Assembly: GCA_002362735.1 (NCBI GenBank)
Contig: DEUU01000161.1
Location: 1 to 17,508 of the forward strand
Direction: 5' to 3'
Length of the DNA stretch: 17,508 bases
Origin: Dehalococcoidia bacterium UBA3254
GTDB taxonomy: Bacteria > Chloroflexota > Dehalococcoidia > Dehalococcoidales > UBA3254
Positions within the stretch are counted from its first letter, which is position 1. The number at the start of each line of letters is the position of its first letter. The notes below the pieces were generated by a model that was not told the DNA's origin, searched no databases, and worked only from the letters and a program-made list of their open reading frames with translations. The position numbers and the translations under genes were made by a program. Shown in pieces: positions 8,497 through 14,977 of this stretch.

Positions 8497-8772
8497 ATGG
8501 CGGGGTCACCAAAATTAAGAATTACCAAATATTTCGGCAGTTCCACGATGCAACAAATGGAATTAGACCTGGAAGAGGCTAAAGGTTATCTGGGGTACTT
8601 CTGGACGAAGGACGGAGGAAGCAATATTGTCATCTCGGTGGATGGTCAACCTATAAAATCATTTGAAGAGTTGACTGCCATAGCTTCCAAAGATCGTTAC
8701 AAGAACAATGCCTTCGTTGAAGTGGGATTGTTTCTTTCCAACGATGGCCGAAAATCTATCTGGCCCAAATAA
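8497..8772 (+). CDS. Small protein of unknown function (91 residues)
   Basis: I do not recognise this protein. It is short, soluble-looking and mixed in charge, with no signal peptide, membrane helix or cysteines. The middle part (NIVISVDGQPIKSFEELTAI, about 43-62) suggests a small alpha/beta domain, and its wording is reminiscent of a PDZ-type turn, but that is only an impression. The gene is well supported. ATG at 8497 is preceded by GCGGAGGT at good spacing, a strong promoter lies upstream, and terminator-like hairpins separate it from the slipin. It ends 60 bases before the helicase gene, which has its own -10 box. Confidence 0.75.
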   Translation: MAGSPKLRITKYFGSSTMQQMELDLEEAKGYLGYFWTKDGGSNIVISVDGQPIKSFEELTAIASKDRYKNNAFVEVGLFLSNDGRKSIWPK

Positions 8773-8796
8773 TCCGGTTATTGTTCTTTTGGCCAA

Positions 8797-8826
8797 TCGC
8801 CATACGATCCTTTTCGATGTTATAAT
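8797..8826 (+). promoter_or_regulatory. Predicted promoter with start at or next to the helicase ATG
   Basis: A perfect TATAAT (8821-8826) ends only 6 bases before the ATG at 8833. TCGCCA (8797-8802, 4 of 6) lies 18 bases upstream. Transcription would begin about at the start codon, which predicts a leaderless mRNA. No Shine-Dalgarno motif is seen before the gene. Confidence 0.45.
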
Positions 8827-8832
8827 ATCTTG

Positions 8833-11034
8833 ATGGATAATATATTAACCGATCTTAATCCCGCCCAGAAAGCGGCGGTAGAATCAATAGATGGTCCTGT
8901 TTTGATCTTGGCCGGTCCCGGGAGCGGGAAGACTCGGGTTATCACTCACCGAGTAGCTTACCTGATTAAAGTCTGCGGCATTAACCCTCACCATATCATG
9001 GCGGTGACTTTTACCAACAAGGCAGCCAAAGAAATGGTAGGCCGCCTTCAAGGTCTGGTCAGCGGTTCTGTTCAAAACCTTACCCTGGGGACTTTCCATG
9101 CCATTTGCGCGCGAATTTTAAGACGCGACGGTAAAGTGCTTGGGGTTGATTCAGGATTTATTATTTACGATGAAGATGATCAGTTAAATCTGATAAAACG
9201 TGCTTTGCAAGAATTAAATCTGGATGCTAAAAAATTTGTTCCCAGAGCAGTTTTATCCGCTATTAGTGCTTCGAAAAGCCGTATGTTATTTCCGCAGGAT
9301 TGCACTTCAGGTAGCCGCAGCTACTTCGATGAAGTAGTAGGCCGTGTTTACGAACGATACCAGCACCTTTTAAATGAAAGCCAGGCTCTGGATTTCGACG
9401 ATCTTTTAATGCGTACGGTTTCTCTGTTCCGTAACTATCCCGAAGTCTTAAAGAAATATCAAGATAGATATGTTCATGTTCTTGTAGATGAATTTCAGGA
9501 TACCAATGTGACGCAGTATGAACTGGTAAAGCAAATCTCCGGGAAATACCGCAATATCTGTGTGGTTGGTGATCCCGATCAGTCTATCTACTCCTGGCGG
9601 TTTGCAGACGTACGAAACATCCTGAATTTTGAGAAAGACTTTCCAGAAGCTAAAGTAGTATATCTGGAACAAAATTATCGATCGACCCGCCGGATTCTGG
9701 AGACTGCCACTCATGTTATCCAGGCGAACCAGCAGCGCAAACATAAAGATCTCTGGACGAGCAATGAACCCGGCGAACTCACCAGCGTGGTTGAGACTTA
9801 TACCGAGCAGGAGGAAGCTCAATTCGTAGTTAAAGAGATTGAACGGCTGGTGGACGCGGGAGAGGCTAATCCGGGAGATTGCGCGGTAATGTACCGTACT
9901 AATGCCCAGTCCCGTGTCATAGAGGAAGCTTTTGTGCGCTACGGGCTACCTTACAGGCTGGTAGCAGGTACCCGCTTCTATGAGAGGCGGGAAATTAAAG
10001 ATATCATCAGTTATCTCCGATTAGTTCAGAATCCATTTGATAGTGTTAGCTTAATGCGAATTATCAACGTTCCTGGCAGAGGCGTCGGTCAGCATAGCCT
10101 GGATGAGCTAAGTAAGTGGGCCGGTCTTCAGGGTATTACGAAATATGAGGCTTTGCAGAGATTGGCTGGAGCAGATTCTGCTTCACCGGACCTGCCCTTC
10201 AGCCCCCGCATTGCTAAAACCCTGGGAAATTTCGGGAGTTTACTCAAAGATCTGATCACCCAGAGTCGGGAAACGAATCTTGTGGGCTTTTTTGATTTAT
10301 TGGTCAACCGGTCTGGATATAAAGATTTTCTTCTCGGTGAAGAGAACGGTGATGAGCGGTGGGACAATGTGATGGAACTGAGAACAGTGGCCGAAGCATA
10401 CCGTGAATTACCACCGTTGGAGGGACTCAGCTCTTTTCTAGAAGGAGTGGCCCTGGTTTCCGATGTGGATGATTTAAATGAAAATTCCGATAAAGTTACT
10501 TTGATCACGCTGCATCAGGCCAAGGGACTTGAATTCGGAGTGGTCTTTATCGTGGGAGCAGAAGAGGGTTTGCTTCCCCATTTTAAATCTATGGACGATC
10601 CATTCCAGATGGAAGAAGAGAGGCGGCTTTGTTATGTGGGAATTACACGGGCCAGGCGCCGGATTTATCTAGTTCACGCTTTCCGTCGTAACCTGATGGG
10701 TCGCAGCACAGTTAACAAGGCGTCTCGCTTTTTACAGGATATTCCTCGGAATTTAATTGCTGGCGGAGACTTCTGGCAAGCCGCCCAAAGTGCGTTGGGT
10801 TCAGATTATCTGACAGGCCAAATTAAACCGTCCGAACTTCCGCCCAGGCCCGATTTACCAGAGTTGAAAGCCGGAGATCGCGTGCGTCATGTTCAGTTTG
10901 GGGATGGTGTAATCGTGACGTGCACTTCGAAGGGAGATGATAGTGAAGTGGTGGTTGCTTTTGGGGGTGTGGGAGTCAAAAAACTCCTTCTCAGTTTTGC
11001 CAGGCTGGAAAAAATAACCGGATCGGGAAGTTAA
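8833..11034 (+). CDS. pcrA: ATP-dependent DNA helicase UvrD/PcrA (superfamily 1)
   Basis: This 733-residue protein is of normal UvrD/PcrA length. It unwinds DNA 3' to 5' in nucleotide excision repair, mismatch repair and removal of stalled complexes. All SF1A motifs are visible: the Q motif LNPAQ, Walker A AGPGSGKT (27-34), motif Ia AVTFTNKAAKEM, Walker B VLVDEFQDT (216-224), motif III VGDPDQSIYSWR (245-256), motif IV EQNYRST, motif V TLHQAKGLEF, and motif VI CYVGITRARR. The C-terminus (about 680-730, LKAGDRVRHVQFGDGVIV) is the Tudor-like domain that contacts RNA polymerase in PcrA/UvrD. I chose ATG at 8833; a TTG directly before it is the alternative. No ribosome binding site is seen, and the -10 box sits 6 bases upstream. 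The FMN protein gene follows after 3 bases. Confidence 0.96.
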   Translation: MDNILTDLNPAQKAAVESIDGPVLILAGPGSGKTRVITHRVAYLIKVCGINPHHIMAVTFTNKAAKEMVGRLQGLVSGSVQNLTLGTFHAICARILRRDGKVLGVDSGFIIYDEDDQLNLIKRALQELNLDAKKFVPRAVLSAISASKSRMLFPQDCTSGSRSYFDEVVGRVYERYQHLLNESQALDFDDLLMRTVSLFRNYPEVLKKYQDRYVHVLVDEFQDTNVTQYELVKQISGKYRNICVVGDPDQSIYSWRFADVRNILNFEKDFPEAKVVYLEQNYRSTRRILETATHVIQANQQRKHKDLWTSNEPGELTSVVETYTEQEEAQFVVKEIERLVDAGEANPGDCAVMYRTNAQSRVIEEAFVRYGLPYRLVAGTRFYERREIKDIISYLRLVQNPFDSVSLMRIINVPGRGVGQHSLDELSKWAGLQGITKYEALQRLAGADSASPDLPFSPRIAKTLGNFGSLLKDLITQSRETNLVGFFDLLVNRSGYKDFLLGEENGDERWDNVMELRTVAEAYRELPPLEGLSSFLEGVALVSDVDDLNENSDKVTLITLHQAKGLEFGVVFIVGAEEGLLPHFKSMDDPFQMEEERRLCYVGITRARRRIYLVHAFRRNLMGRSTVNKASRFLQDIPRNLIAGGDFWQAAQSALGSDYLTGQIKPSELPPRPDLPELKAGDRVRHVQFGDGVIVTCTSKGDDSEVVVAFGGVGVKKLLLSFARLEKITGSGS

Positions 11035-11037
11035 GAT

Positions 11038-11604
11038 ATGAAAGTCATTGCTATAATAGGAAGTCCACGAAAGAGCGGTAATACTGAAATGCTGGCTTCG
11101 CATTCACTAAAGGCTCTAGCTGAAGAAGGTATTGAGGTTGAGATCATTTCATTAGCCGGAAAAGAGATTAATTTCTGCAATGCCTGCATGGCCTGCAGCA
11201 ATCAAGAAGAATGTTCAATTCAAGATGACTTCCAGGAGATTTACGAGAAGATGAAGCTCGCTGACGGCATCATCCTGGCTTCTCCCGTCTACTATGGTTC
11301 CTGCACTGCTCTGATTAAAGCCTTTATTGAGAGAGCCGGATATGTGGCCCGTTTTAATCCTCAAACTTTGAGGGGGAAGGTGGGTGGAGCTCTGGCGGTT
11401 GCACGTCGTGCCGGACACAACTTTACCATCGCCCAACTGGATTTGTGGTTTAATATCGTTGGCATGATCGTGCCCGGTTCGACCTATTGGAATATAGCTT
11501 TCGGACGGGAAAAGGGTGAAGTCAGCAAGGACGAAGAAGGTCTGAAGACAGCCTGGAATTTCGGTAAAAATATGGCCTTTGTCCTCAAGAAATTGAAATC
11601 TTAA
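11038..11604 (+). CDS. Flavodoxin-fold NADPH-dependent FMN reductase / iron-sulfur flavoprotein-like
   Basis: This 188-residue protein has a flavodoxin-like fold. The N-terminal phosphate-binding loop is IIGSPRKSGNTEMLA (6-20), and a second FMN-contact motif is ASPVYYGSCTALIKAFIERAG (75-95, given here as a landmark). Four cysteines lie in a compact CxxCxxCx5C pattern (C47, C50, C53, C59), as in iron-sulfur flavoproteins, where they bind a 4Fe-4S cluster. Many members of this broad family in anaerobes carry this motif. They act as FMN-dependent electron carriers or reductases, and the substrate is not evident here. The ATG is 4 bases after the helicase stop, so it is probably co-transcribed with it. 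A run of seven T's follows the stop (11609-11615) without a clear hairpin. Confidence 0.85.
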   Translation: MKVIAIIGSPRKSGNTEMLASHSLKALAEEGIEVEIISLAGKEINFCNACMACSNQEECSIQDDFQEIYEKMKLADGIILASPVYYGSCTALIKAFIERAGYVARFNPQTLRGKVGGALAVARRAGHNFTIAQLDLWFNIVGMIVPGSTYWNIAFGREKGEVSKDEEGLKTAWNFGKNMAFVLKKLKS

Positions 11605-11909
11605 ACGGTTTTTTTACTTCTTTGAACCCAAAATCCCTAAAAACTTTTTCTTTTTCCCCTAACCTCAAGCCTCTTTTTACGTTATAAAAGGTAGAAACAG
11701 AAACCTGTTTAAATATCTATTGATTTCGGGTCAGACTTAACAAAAAATCCGTAACCTTATGTAGAGATTGATTTAGCGGGATTACAGGTAAAAGTTATTT
11801 TGAGGATAAATAAATCCGATGGTAATCCTGTAAAAATACAGAATTTTACGTATGGACTTTAACTTAAACAGATATATAATAAAAGTACAGAGAGAAGGAG
11901 GTGTCGGCG
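11605..11909. other. AT-rich intergenic stretch without a recognisable gene
   Basis: About 305 bases separate the FMN protein from the 40-residue protein. I see no protein with family resemblance on either strand. It holds a T-rich start, a short dyad (AAACAG-AAAC-CTGTTT near 11697-11712), and a 7 bp inverted pair GGATTAC/GTAATCC about 38 bases apart near 11780-11830. The predicted promoter for the next small gene lies at its right end. Confidence 0.6.
11853..11880 (+). promoter_or_regulatory. Predicted promoter for the 40-residue zinc-finger-like protein
   Basis: TGGACT (11853-11858, 4 of 6) and TATAAT (11875-11880, 6 of 6) are 16 bases apart. The expected start near 11887 lies just before the AAGGAGGT ribosome binding site. 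Confidence 0.45.
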
Positions 11910-12032
11910 GTGTGGAGATTTAAATACCTGGTTTGCCTAATCTCTAGACATATGTGGATCGGTTCCCTGTATCGCTATTGTCTTCGCTGCGGCAAGTTGG
12001 AAGTTGAGCCTGCCCATCACTGTATGCATTAG
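11910..12032 (+). CDS. 40-residue zinc-finger-like protein
   Basis: This short gene has strong start signals: AAGGAGGT (11895-11902), a 7-base spacer, and GTG at 11910. A -10 box precedes it and a perfect-stem terminator follows 29 bases after its stop. The 40-residue product is basic and aromatic. It has C9, H14 and W16, followed by C24-x2-C27-G (YCLRCGK, 23-29) and a His/Cys-rich tail (H36, H37, C38, H40). The CxxxxHxW...CxxCG arrangement resembles small phage-type zinc-ribbon proteins such as the DUF1660 kind, but the assignment is by pattern only. The histidines and cysteines suggest metal binding. Its function is unknown. The strong expression signals make it likely to be real despite its size. 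Confidence 0.65.
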   Translation: MWRFKYLVCLISRHMWIGSLYRYCLRCGKLEVEPAHHCMH

Positions 12033-12060
12033 TTGATAAATATTCCTCATTAACACCAAA

Positions 12061-12086
12061 AAAGGGAGGGCAAGCGCCCTCCCTTT
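12061..12086. terminator. Bidirectional intrinsic terminator
   Basis: A perfect 11 bp GC-rich stem (12061-12071 with 12076-12086) surrounds an AAGC loop. In the minus direction it is followed by a run of six T's (12058-12063 read in reverse, partly within the stem). In the plus direction it is followed by TTTGTGTTTATT. It sits between two convergent small genes and can end both. Confidence 0.85.
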
Positions 12087-12106
12087 GTGTTTATTAAACT
12101 CCGGTC

Positions 12107-12250
12107 TTACAATGCTGCTATAATGGCGAGTATCCCGATTATGATGAGATAAATTCCGATGATGTAAGCAATAATACGCGGCCAGATAATCACAATTATC
12201 CCGACGATGATCGTGATAATACCTCCAATCAGTCCACCCGGAATAGACAC
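12107..12250 (-). CDS. Small two-helix membrane protein, DUF3096-like (47 residues)
   Basis: The start is GTG at 12250, preceded by GGAGGT at a 5-base spacing. An ATG two bases upstream in another frame stops after 7 codons. The 47-residue product is nearly all Ile, Gly, Val and Leu. Two membrane helices (about 7-22 and 28-45) are joined by WPRIIAY (23-29). A Gly-rich first helix, a central Trp/Pro turn and a second helix with YLIIIGIL match the short DUF3096 family found in many bacteria. Its role is unknown. It is convergent with the 40-residue protein gene and shares its terminator. A TATAAT-like box lies upstream on the same strand (12284-12289). Confidence 0.75.
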   Translation of the reverse strand: MSIPGGLIGGIITIIVGIIVIIWPRIIAYIIGIYLIIIGILAIIAAL

Positions 12251-12380
12251 ATCTCACCTCCATATTTAATAGCCTTTATGTTTATTATAACAATAAATCA
12301 GGCCCTTAAGGAACATTTATTTTGCATAATCCAGCTGCGAAGGCCTCTTTGGAATCACAGACAGATCATCTCGGAATTGA

Positions 12381-12746
12381 ACATGGATTGAATGGACTAA
12401 TTCTGCAGATAACAAGATAGCCATTATCGGAGATGCCACTTTTACCGCCAACTTCGTGAAACTCTGTACTTAAAACGTTAATGCCATTGAATGAGGAACG
12501 GTAAATCAATCCGGAGTCGATGCGTTCCCGTTTAACGCGGGGACGGTAGTACCCCTGGTTGCTGTCGCAAATACCAGTTACACTTTTGTGAACTGGACGG
12601 TTGATGACGGTACCGAGGTGAATCCCAATCCTCCAATAACTGTGATTGCTATTACCCGTAATCAGGCGGTTACGGCCAATTTTCAGACCGCGGAAGGTTT
12701 GGTGTTTAGTATTAACATCCGACCTTATAAGGTTGAGGTTCGATAA
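12381..12746 (+). pseudogene. Decayed InlB-type repeat protein fragment
   Basis: One plus-strand frame reads as the end of one InlB-type repeat (12381-12461, ending ATFTANFVK) and one full repeat (about 12462-12710, with TSYTFVNW and RNQAVTANFQ). A short tail follows to a TAA at 12744. Two in-frame stops break it, TAA at 12471 and TGA at 12492, at positions where the repeat should simply continue. There is also a TGA at 12378 and no usable start. The repeats are of the same family as those in the surface protein at the left end. It is best read as a relic of a second surface-protein gene. Minus-strand frames here show no family resemblance. Confidence 0.75.
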
Positions 12747-12772
12747 TTCTCTAACAATACTTAGGTATTTCC

Positions 12773-12794
12773 TAATTTGTAAGGCCAAATTAGA
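12773..12794. repeat. 8 bp inverted repeat in AT-rich spacer
   Basis: CTAATTTG (12773-12780) and CAAATTAG (12787-12794) form a perfect dyad around a 6-base centre. It lies between the pseudogene and the HTH gene. No T-run follows, so a terminator role is doubtful. Confidence 0.4.
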
Positions 12795-12952
12795 CCCGGA
12801 ATAGTACTTAGGTTCGAAATGAAAACATGACCTAATGGTGATTTACGAGATAACTATCAAAACGTAAAATAACATCACCTCAATCAAATGGATAATAAAG
12901 GATAATAAGAACAAAACCTCCAAATATTAATAAGTAAAGATTAGTATCAAAA

Positions 12953-13198
12953 GTGGATAAGACAAAGAATATGATCAATGGTGCAACGGAATTAAAAAAA
13001 TTAAAGATTAAAAATCGAACCTCAGTAACGGTCAAGAGTATTGCCAATTATTGTTTAGTAAGTGAGTCCACCGTACGCCGCTGGATCAAAGACGATAAGC
13101 TCTCGGCTTTAAGGCTTCCCAGCGGGCAATTCCGTATTACGGCTGCCGATTTTATGATTTTCCTGAAACGGTACGGCATTACAACCAAGGAACTGTAA
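12953..13198 (+). CDS. Small HTH DNA-binding protein (excisionase/MerR-type helix-turn-helix)
   Basis: The product has 81 residues from the GTG at 12953, or 75 from the in-frame ATG at 12971. Neither start has a clear ribosome binding site. The N-terminus is lysine-rich. Residues 24-80 form a winged HTH of the excisionase/BldC type, with TVKSIANYCLVSESTVRRWI (26-45), then the wing LSALRLPSGQFRITAADFMI (50-69). The pattern of a first helix, STVRRWI as recognition helix, and an LPSGxxRI wing is characteristic. Such proteins bind DNA as dimers or filaments, as regulators or phage excisionases. No integrase or other phage gene is nearby. The next gene downstream is the archaellin, 240 bases away, with a perfect inverted repeat between. 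A role as local regulator of the archaellum genes is therefore plausible but inferred. Confidence 0.8.
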   Translation: MDKTKNMINGATELKKLKIKNRTSVTVKSIANYCLVSESTVRRWIKDDKLSALRLPSGQFRITAADFMIFLKRYGITTKEL

Positions 13199-13243
13199 AG
13201 GATCTCTGGTAATGGTCTGGCCGTGGTCGCTATTTTCAAGCAA

Positions 13244-13270
13244 TAAAAAAGAATAGGCTGTATCCGATTA
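13244..13270 (+). promoter_or_regulatory. Sigma-28 (FliA/SigD)-like promoter match upstream of archaellin
   Basis: TAAA (13244-13247), a 15-base gap and TCCGATTA (13263-13270) fit the motility sigma pattern TAAA-N15-GCCGATAA, with 6 of 8 matches in the -10. No good sigma-70 promoter is seen before the archaellin gene. The match overlaps the left arm of the inverted repeat, so it could arise by chance. It would give a leader of about 160 bases. Confidence 0.3.
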
Positions 13271-13284
13271 GAGCACATCGGATA
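13261..13284. promoter_or_regulatory. Perfect 8+8 bp inverted repeat upstream of archaellin (candidate operator)
   Basis: TATCCGAT (13261-13268) and ATCGGATA (13277-13284) are exact inverted copies around an 8-base centre. The site is 62 bases after the HTH gene stop and about 155 bases before the archaellin start. With no T-run it is more like an operator than a terminator. It overlaps the sigma-28-like match. Confidence 0.5.
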
Positions 13285-13438
13285 TTGCAGACGTTGAGCT
13301 ATTAAAGCGATTGTAATAAAAATGCCAATAAGCATATTTATGGAGGTGAACATAAAAGCGATTGAACAATATTTGGTGCTAACCGTAAACATACGGATTC
13401 CAAGCTAACCAATAAATGAGTATAAAAAAGGAGAGATA

Positions 13439-14020
13439 ATGGTTAAAAAACTCATGAAAGCAATCCAAAATCTGGGTAGAGGACAAAAAGGTATTACCGG
13501 TCTGGAAACGGCGATCATCCTCATCGCCTTCGTCACAGTCGCTTCAGTATTAGGTTACAGCGTATTATCCGCCGGCATCTTCTCAGCGGAAAAAGGCAAG
13601 CAGGCTGTTTATCAGGGCTTAGCTCAAGCCGAAGCTTCCATGCAGGTTAAGGGCTCTGTCTACGCAACCACTGCGGCCGATTTGGTCACTACCGTAACCT
13701 TTACCGTAGCTTCTGTTTTAAATGATGAGTCAGTAGATATGGCGGTTGCGCCCGATAATACTCTCGTGATCAATTACACTGATTCTACTGGGCTTACGGC
13801 CAGCGATCTAGTCTGGACGGCCACCCCAGTGGGTGCTGCTGATGCTGATACTTTGCTTGAACCCAATGAGCAGATGCAGATCGCAGTTACCGTACCGGTT
13901 AATACTATGGAAGTCTATGACAGCTTTACCCTGCAGATTATCCCGGCCAAGGGTGCCGCCATTACCCTCGAGAGAAGTCTGCCCACCATGATGACTGCCG
14001 GTACAATCGACCTGAACTAG
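13439..14020 (+). CDS. arlB: Archaellin-like filament subunit
   Basis: This 193-residue protein has a class III (prepilin-type) signal peptide. It has a short basic N-terminus (KK, K, R14, K17), a predicted cleavage after G18 in GRGQKG, and a hydrophobic helix ITGLETAIILIAFVTVASVL (19-38) with Glu at +5. The rest is a beta-rich, Thr/Val/Ala-rich domain with no cysteine. This is the design of archaellins and type IV pilins. The downstream ArlC/D/E-, G-, F-, H- and I-like genes favour archaellin. It would be processed by a prepilin peptidase not found in this window and polymerised outside the membrane. ATG at 13439 follows AAGGAGA at a short spacing. Only one subunit gene is present. A strong hairpin follows the stop. 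Confidence 0.85.
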   Translation: MVKKLMKAIQNLGRGQKGITGLETAIILIAFVTVASVLGYSVLSAGIFSAEKGKQAVYQGLAQAEASMQVKGSVYATTAADLVTTVTFTVASVLNDESVDMAVAPDNTLVINYTDSTGLTASDLVWTATPVGAADADTLLEPNEQMQIAVTVPVNTMEVYDSFTLQIIPAKGAAITLERSLPTMMTAGTIDLN

Positions 14021-14035
14021 TAATTCACAATAACG

Positions 14036-14067
14036 GAGAGAAACCCGCCATCCGGCGGGTTTCTCTC
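14036..14067. terminator. Strong perfect hairpin directly after archaellin
   Basis: A perfect 14 bp stem (14036-14049 with 14054-14067) with an ATCC loop begins 16 bases after the stop codon. No T-run follows, so it may be a partial terminator or a 3' stabiliser. Either would give more archaellin mRNA than downstream machinery mRNA. Confidence 0.7.
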
Positions 14068-14140
14068 ACCTGACGACACTTAGATGGGGAGTGGCAGGGT
14101 CCGCGAATGGATAGTTAACGGACCTAAAAGGGGATAGAAG

Positions 14141-14977
14141 ATGGACCAAATTGAAAAGATTCCCAATGATAAAATAACCAAACTCGAAAATGAAATAAAA
14201 GTTCTTAAGAATGAAGTCCAGGCGGTTTTACTGGACCTGAGGGAAAGTTATCTGAACAGGGAGAACCCCTTCAACTCGTCTGCGAATCCTGCCACTACCC
14301 AATCCATAGTAATTACCGAACGGCCTCCTATGATAGAAACCCAAACCGAAAACTCCTCCCGCGCAAACGAAAATTCGGAACCAGTTAAGACTGAGAAACC
14401 CCAGTTCAGGGACAGCAAGAAAACGAAAGATGACGGGTCAGAAAAAAAATTATGGGCAAAACAATCCAATCCGGAAAATCATAACTCTGAGCAGTCTGAG
14501 GAAGAAAATACCAATTTAGAAGAAGATAGCAAAGCGCAACATACATTTAATCCCGGACACGAACCGGGAATATTCAATCGGGAGAAAATGGTCAGAGAGC
14601 CGAGTCCGCCAGCCCAGTTGGACGCCAAACCCTTAGACACAGCGGGAATTGTAAATCGAAAATGTGTAAAACTGGATTTAGTTACAATGGCCGGTTTGAC
14701 CGGATGGGTAGAGCAATCCGCCAAAAAGATCGGCAGAGAAAGGACAGAAGCCGTCCTGGAAATCTCCGAGGCCATGGGATGTGTTTCCCCGGAATTGAAG
14801 CCGATATTAATTAAACTGATTACACTGGCCAAACAAAATCCAGTTGAAGAAATAGCAGGCACACGCGATTATATGAATTCACTCATTAAACTTAACAGCC
14901 TTTTGGGCGACGACAACCGGGAAGAGAAGGCTCTACTCTTACTGTCATTGGTATCCGGGGAACCCAACCATGGATAA
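14141..14977 (+). CDS. ArlC/D/E-like archaellum cytosolic component
   Basis: This 278-residue protein starts with a heptad-like coiled coil (about 9-38). A long polar, Glu/Asn/Pro-rich region that looks disordered follows (about 40-165). The C-terminal helical domain (about 177-230) contains MAGLTGWVEQSAKKIG (183-198), EISEAMGCVSPEL (207-219) and then a leucine/isoleucine-rich helix. That matches the pattern of the FlaD/E domain: a Leu-x-x-Trp helix, a KxG turn, a short helix and an IGWIS-like turn before the last helix. In euryarchaea such proteins form a cytosolic ring under the motor and link to chemotaxis through ArlCDE and CheF. ATG at 14141 follows AGGGGATAGA. Its end overlaps arlG by 8 bases. 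Sequence divergence keeps the assignment moderate. Confidence 0.7.
   Translation: MDQIEKIPNDKITKLENEIKVLKNEVQAVLLDLRESYLNRENPFNSSANPATTQSIVITERPPMIETQTENSSRANENSEPVKTEKPQFRDSKKTKDDGSEKKLWAKQSNPENHNSEQSEEENTNLEEDSKAQHTFNPGHEPGIFNREKMVREPSPPAQLDAKPLDTAGIVNRKCVKLDLVTMAGLTGWVEQSAKKIGRERTEAVLEISEAMGCVSPELKPILIKLITLAKQNPVEEIAGTRDYMNSLIKLNSLLGDDNREEKALLLLSLVSGEPNHG

Noticed and set aside
11937..12263. 108-residue minus-strand frame
   Set aside because: It runs through the terminator and into the opposite gene, and has no family look. The 47-residue GTG-start frame on the same strand has a ribosome binding site and a clear membrane-protein pattern.
12366..12788. 140-residue minus-strand frame over the pseudogene
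   Set aside because: It is the antisense shadow of the decayed InlB-type repeat, with no ribosome binding site and no recognisable motif.
12747..12952. Attachment site or mobile-element edge near the HTH gene
   Set aside because: Short repeats such as TACTTAGGT and GGATAATAA occur twice, but there is no integrase, no tRNA and no terminal inverted repeat pair, so excisionase and att-site readings are not supported.
13340..13408. 22-residue ATG frame before archaellin
   Set aside because: It is very short, the GGAGGT lies after rather than before the ATG, and no start follows at a useful spacing. It could be a leader peptide but nothing supports it.
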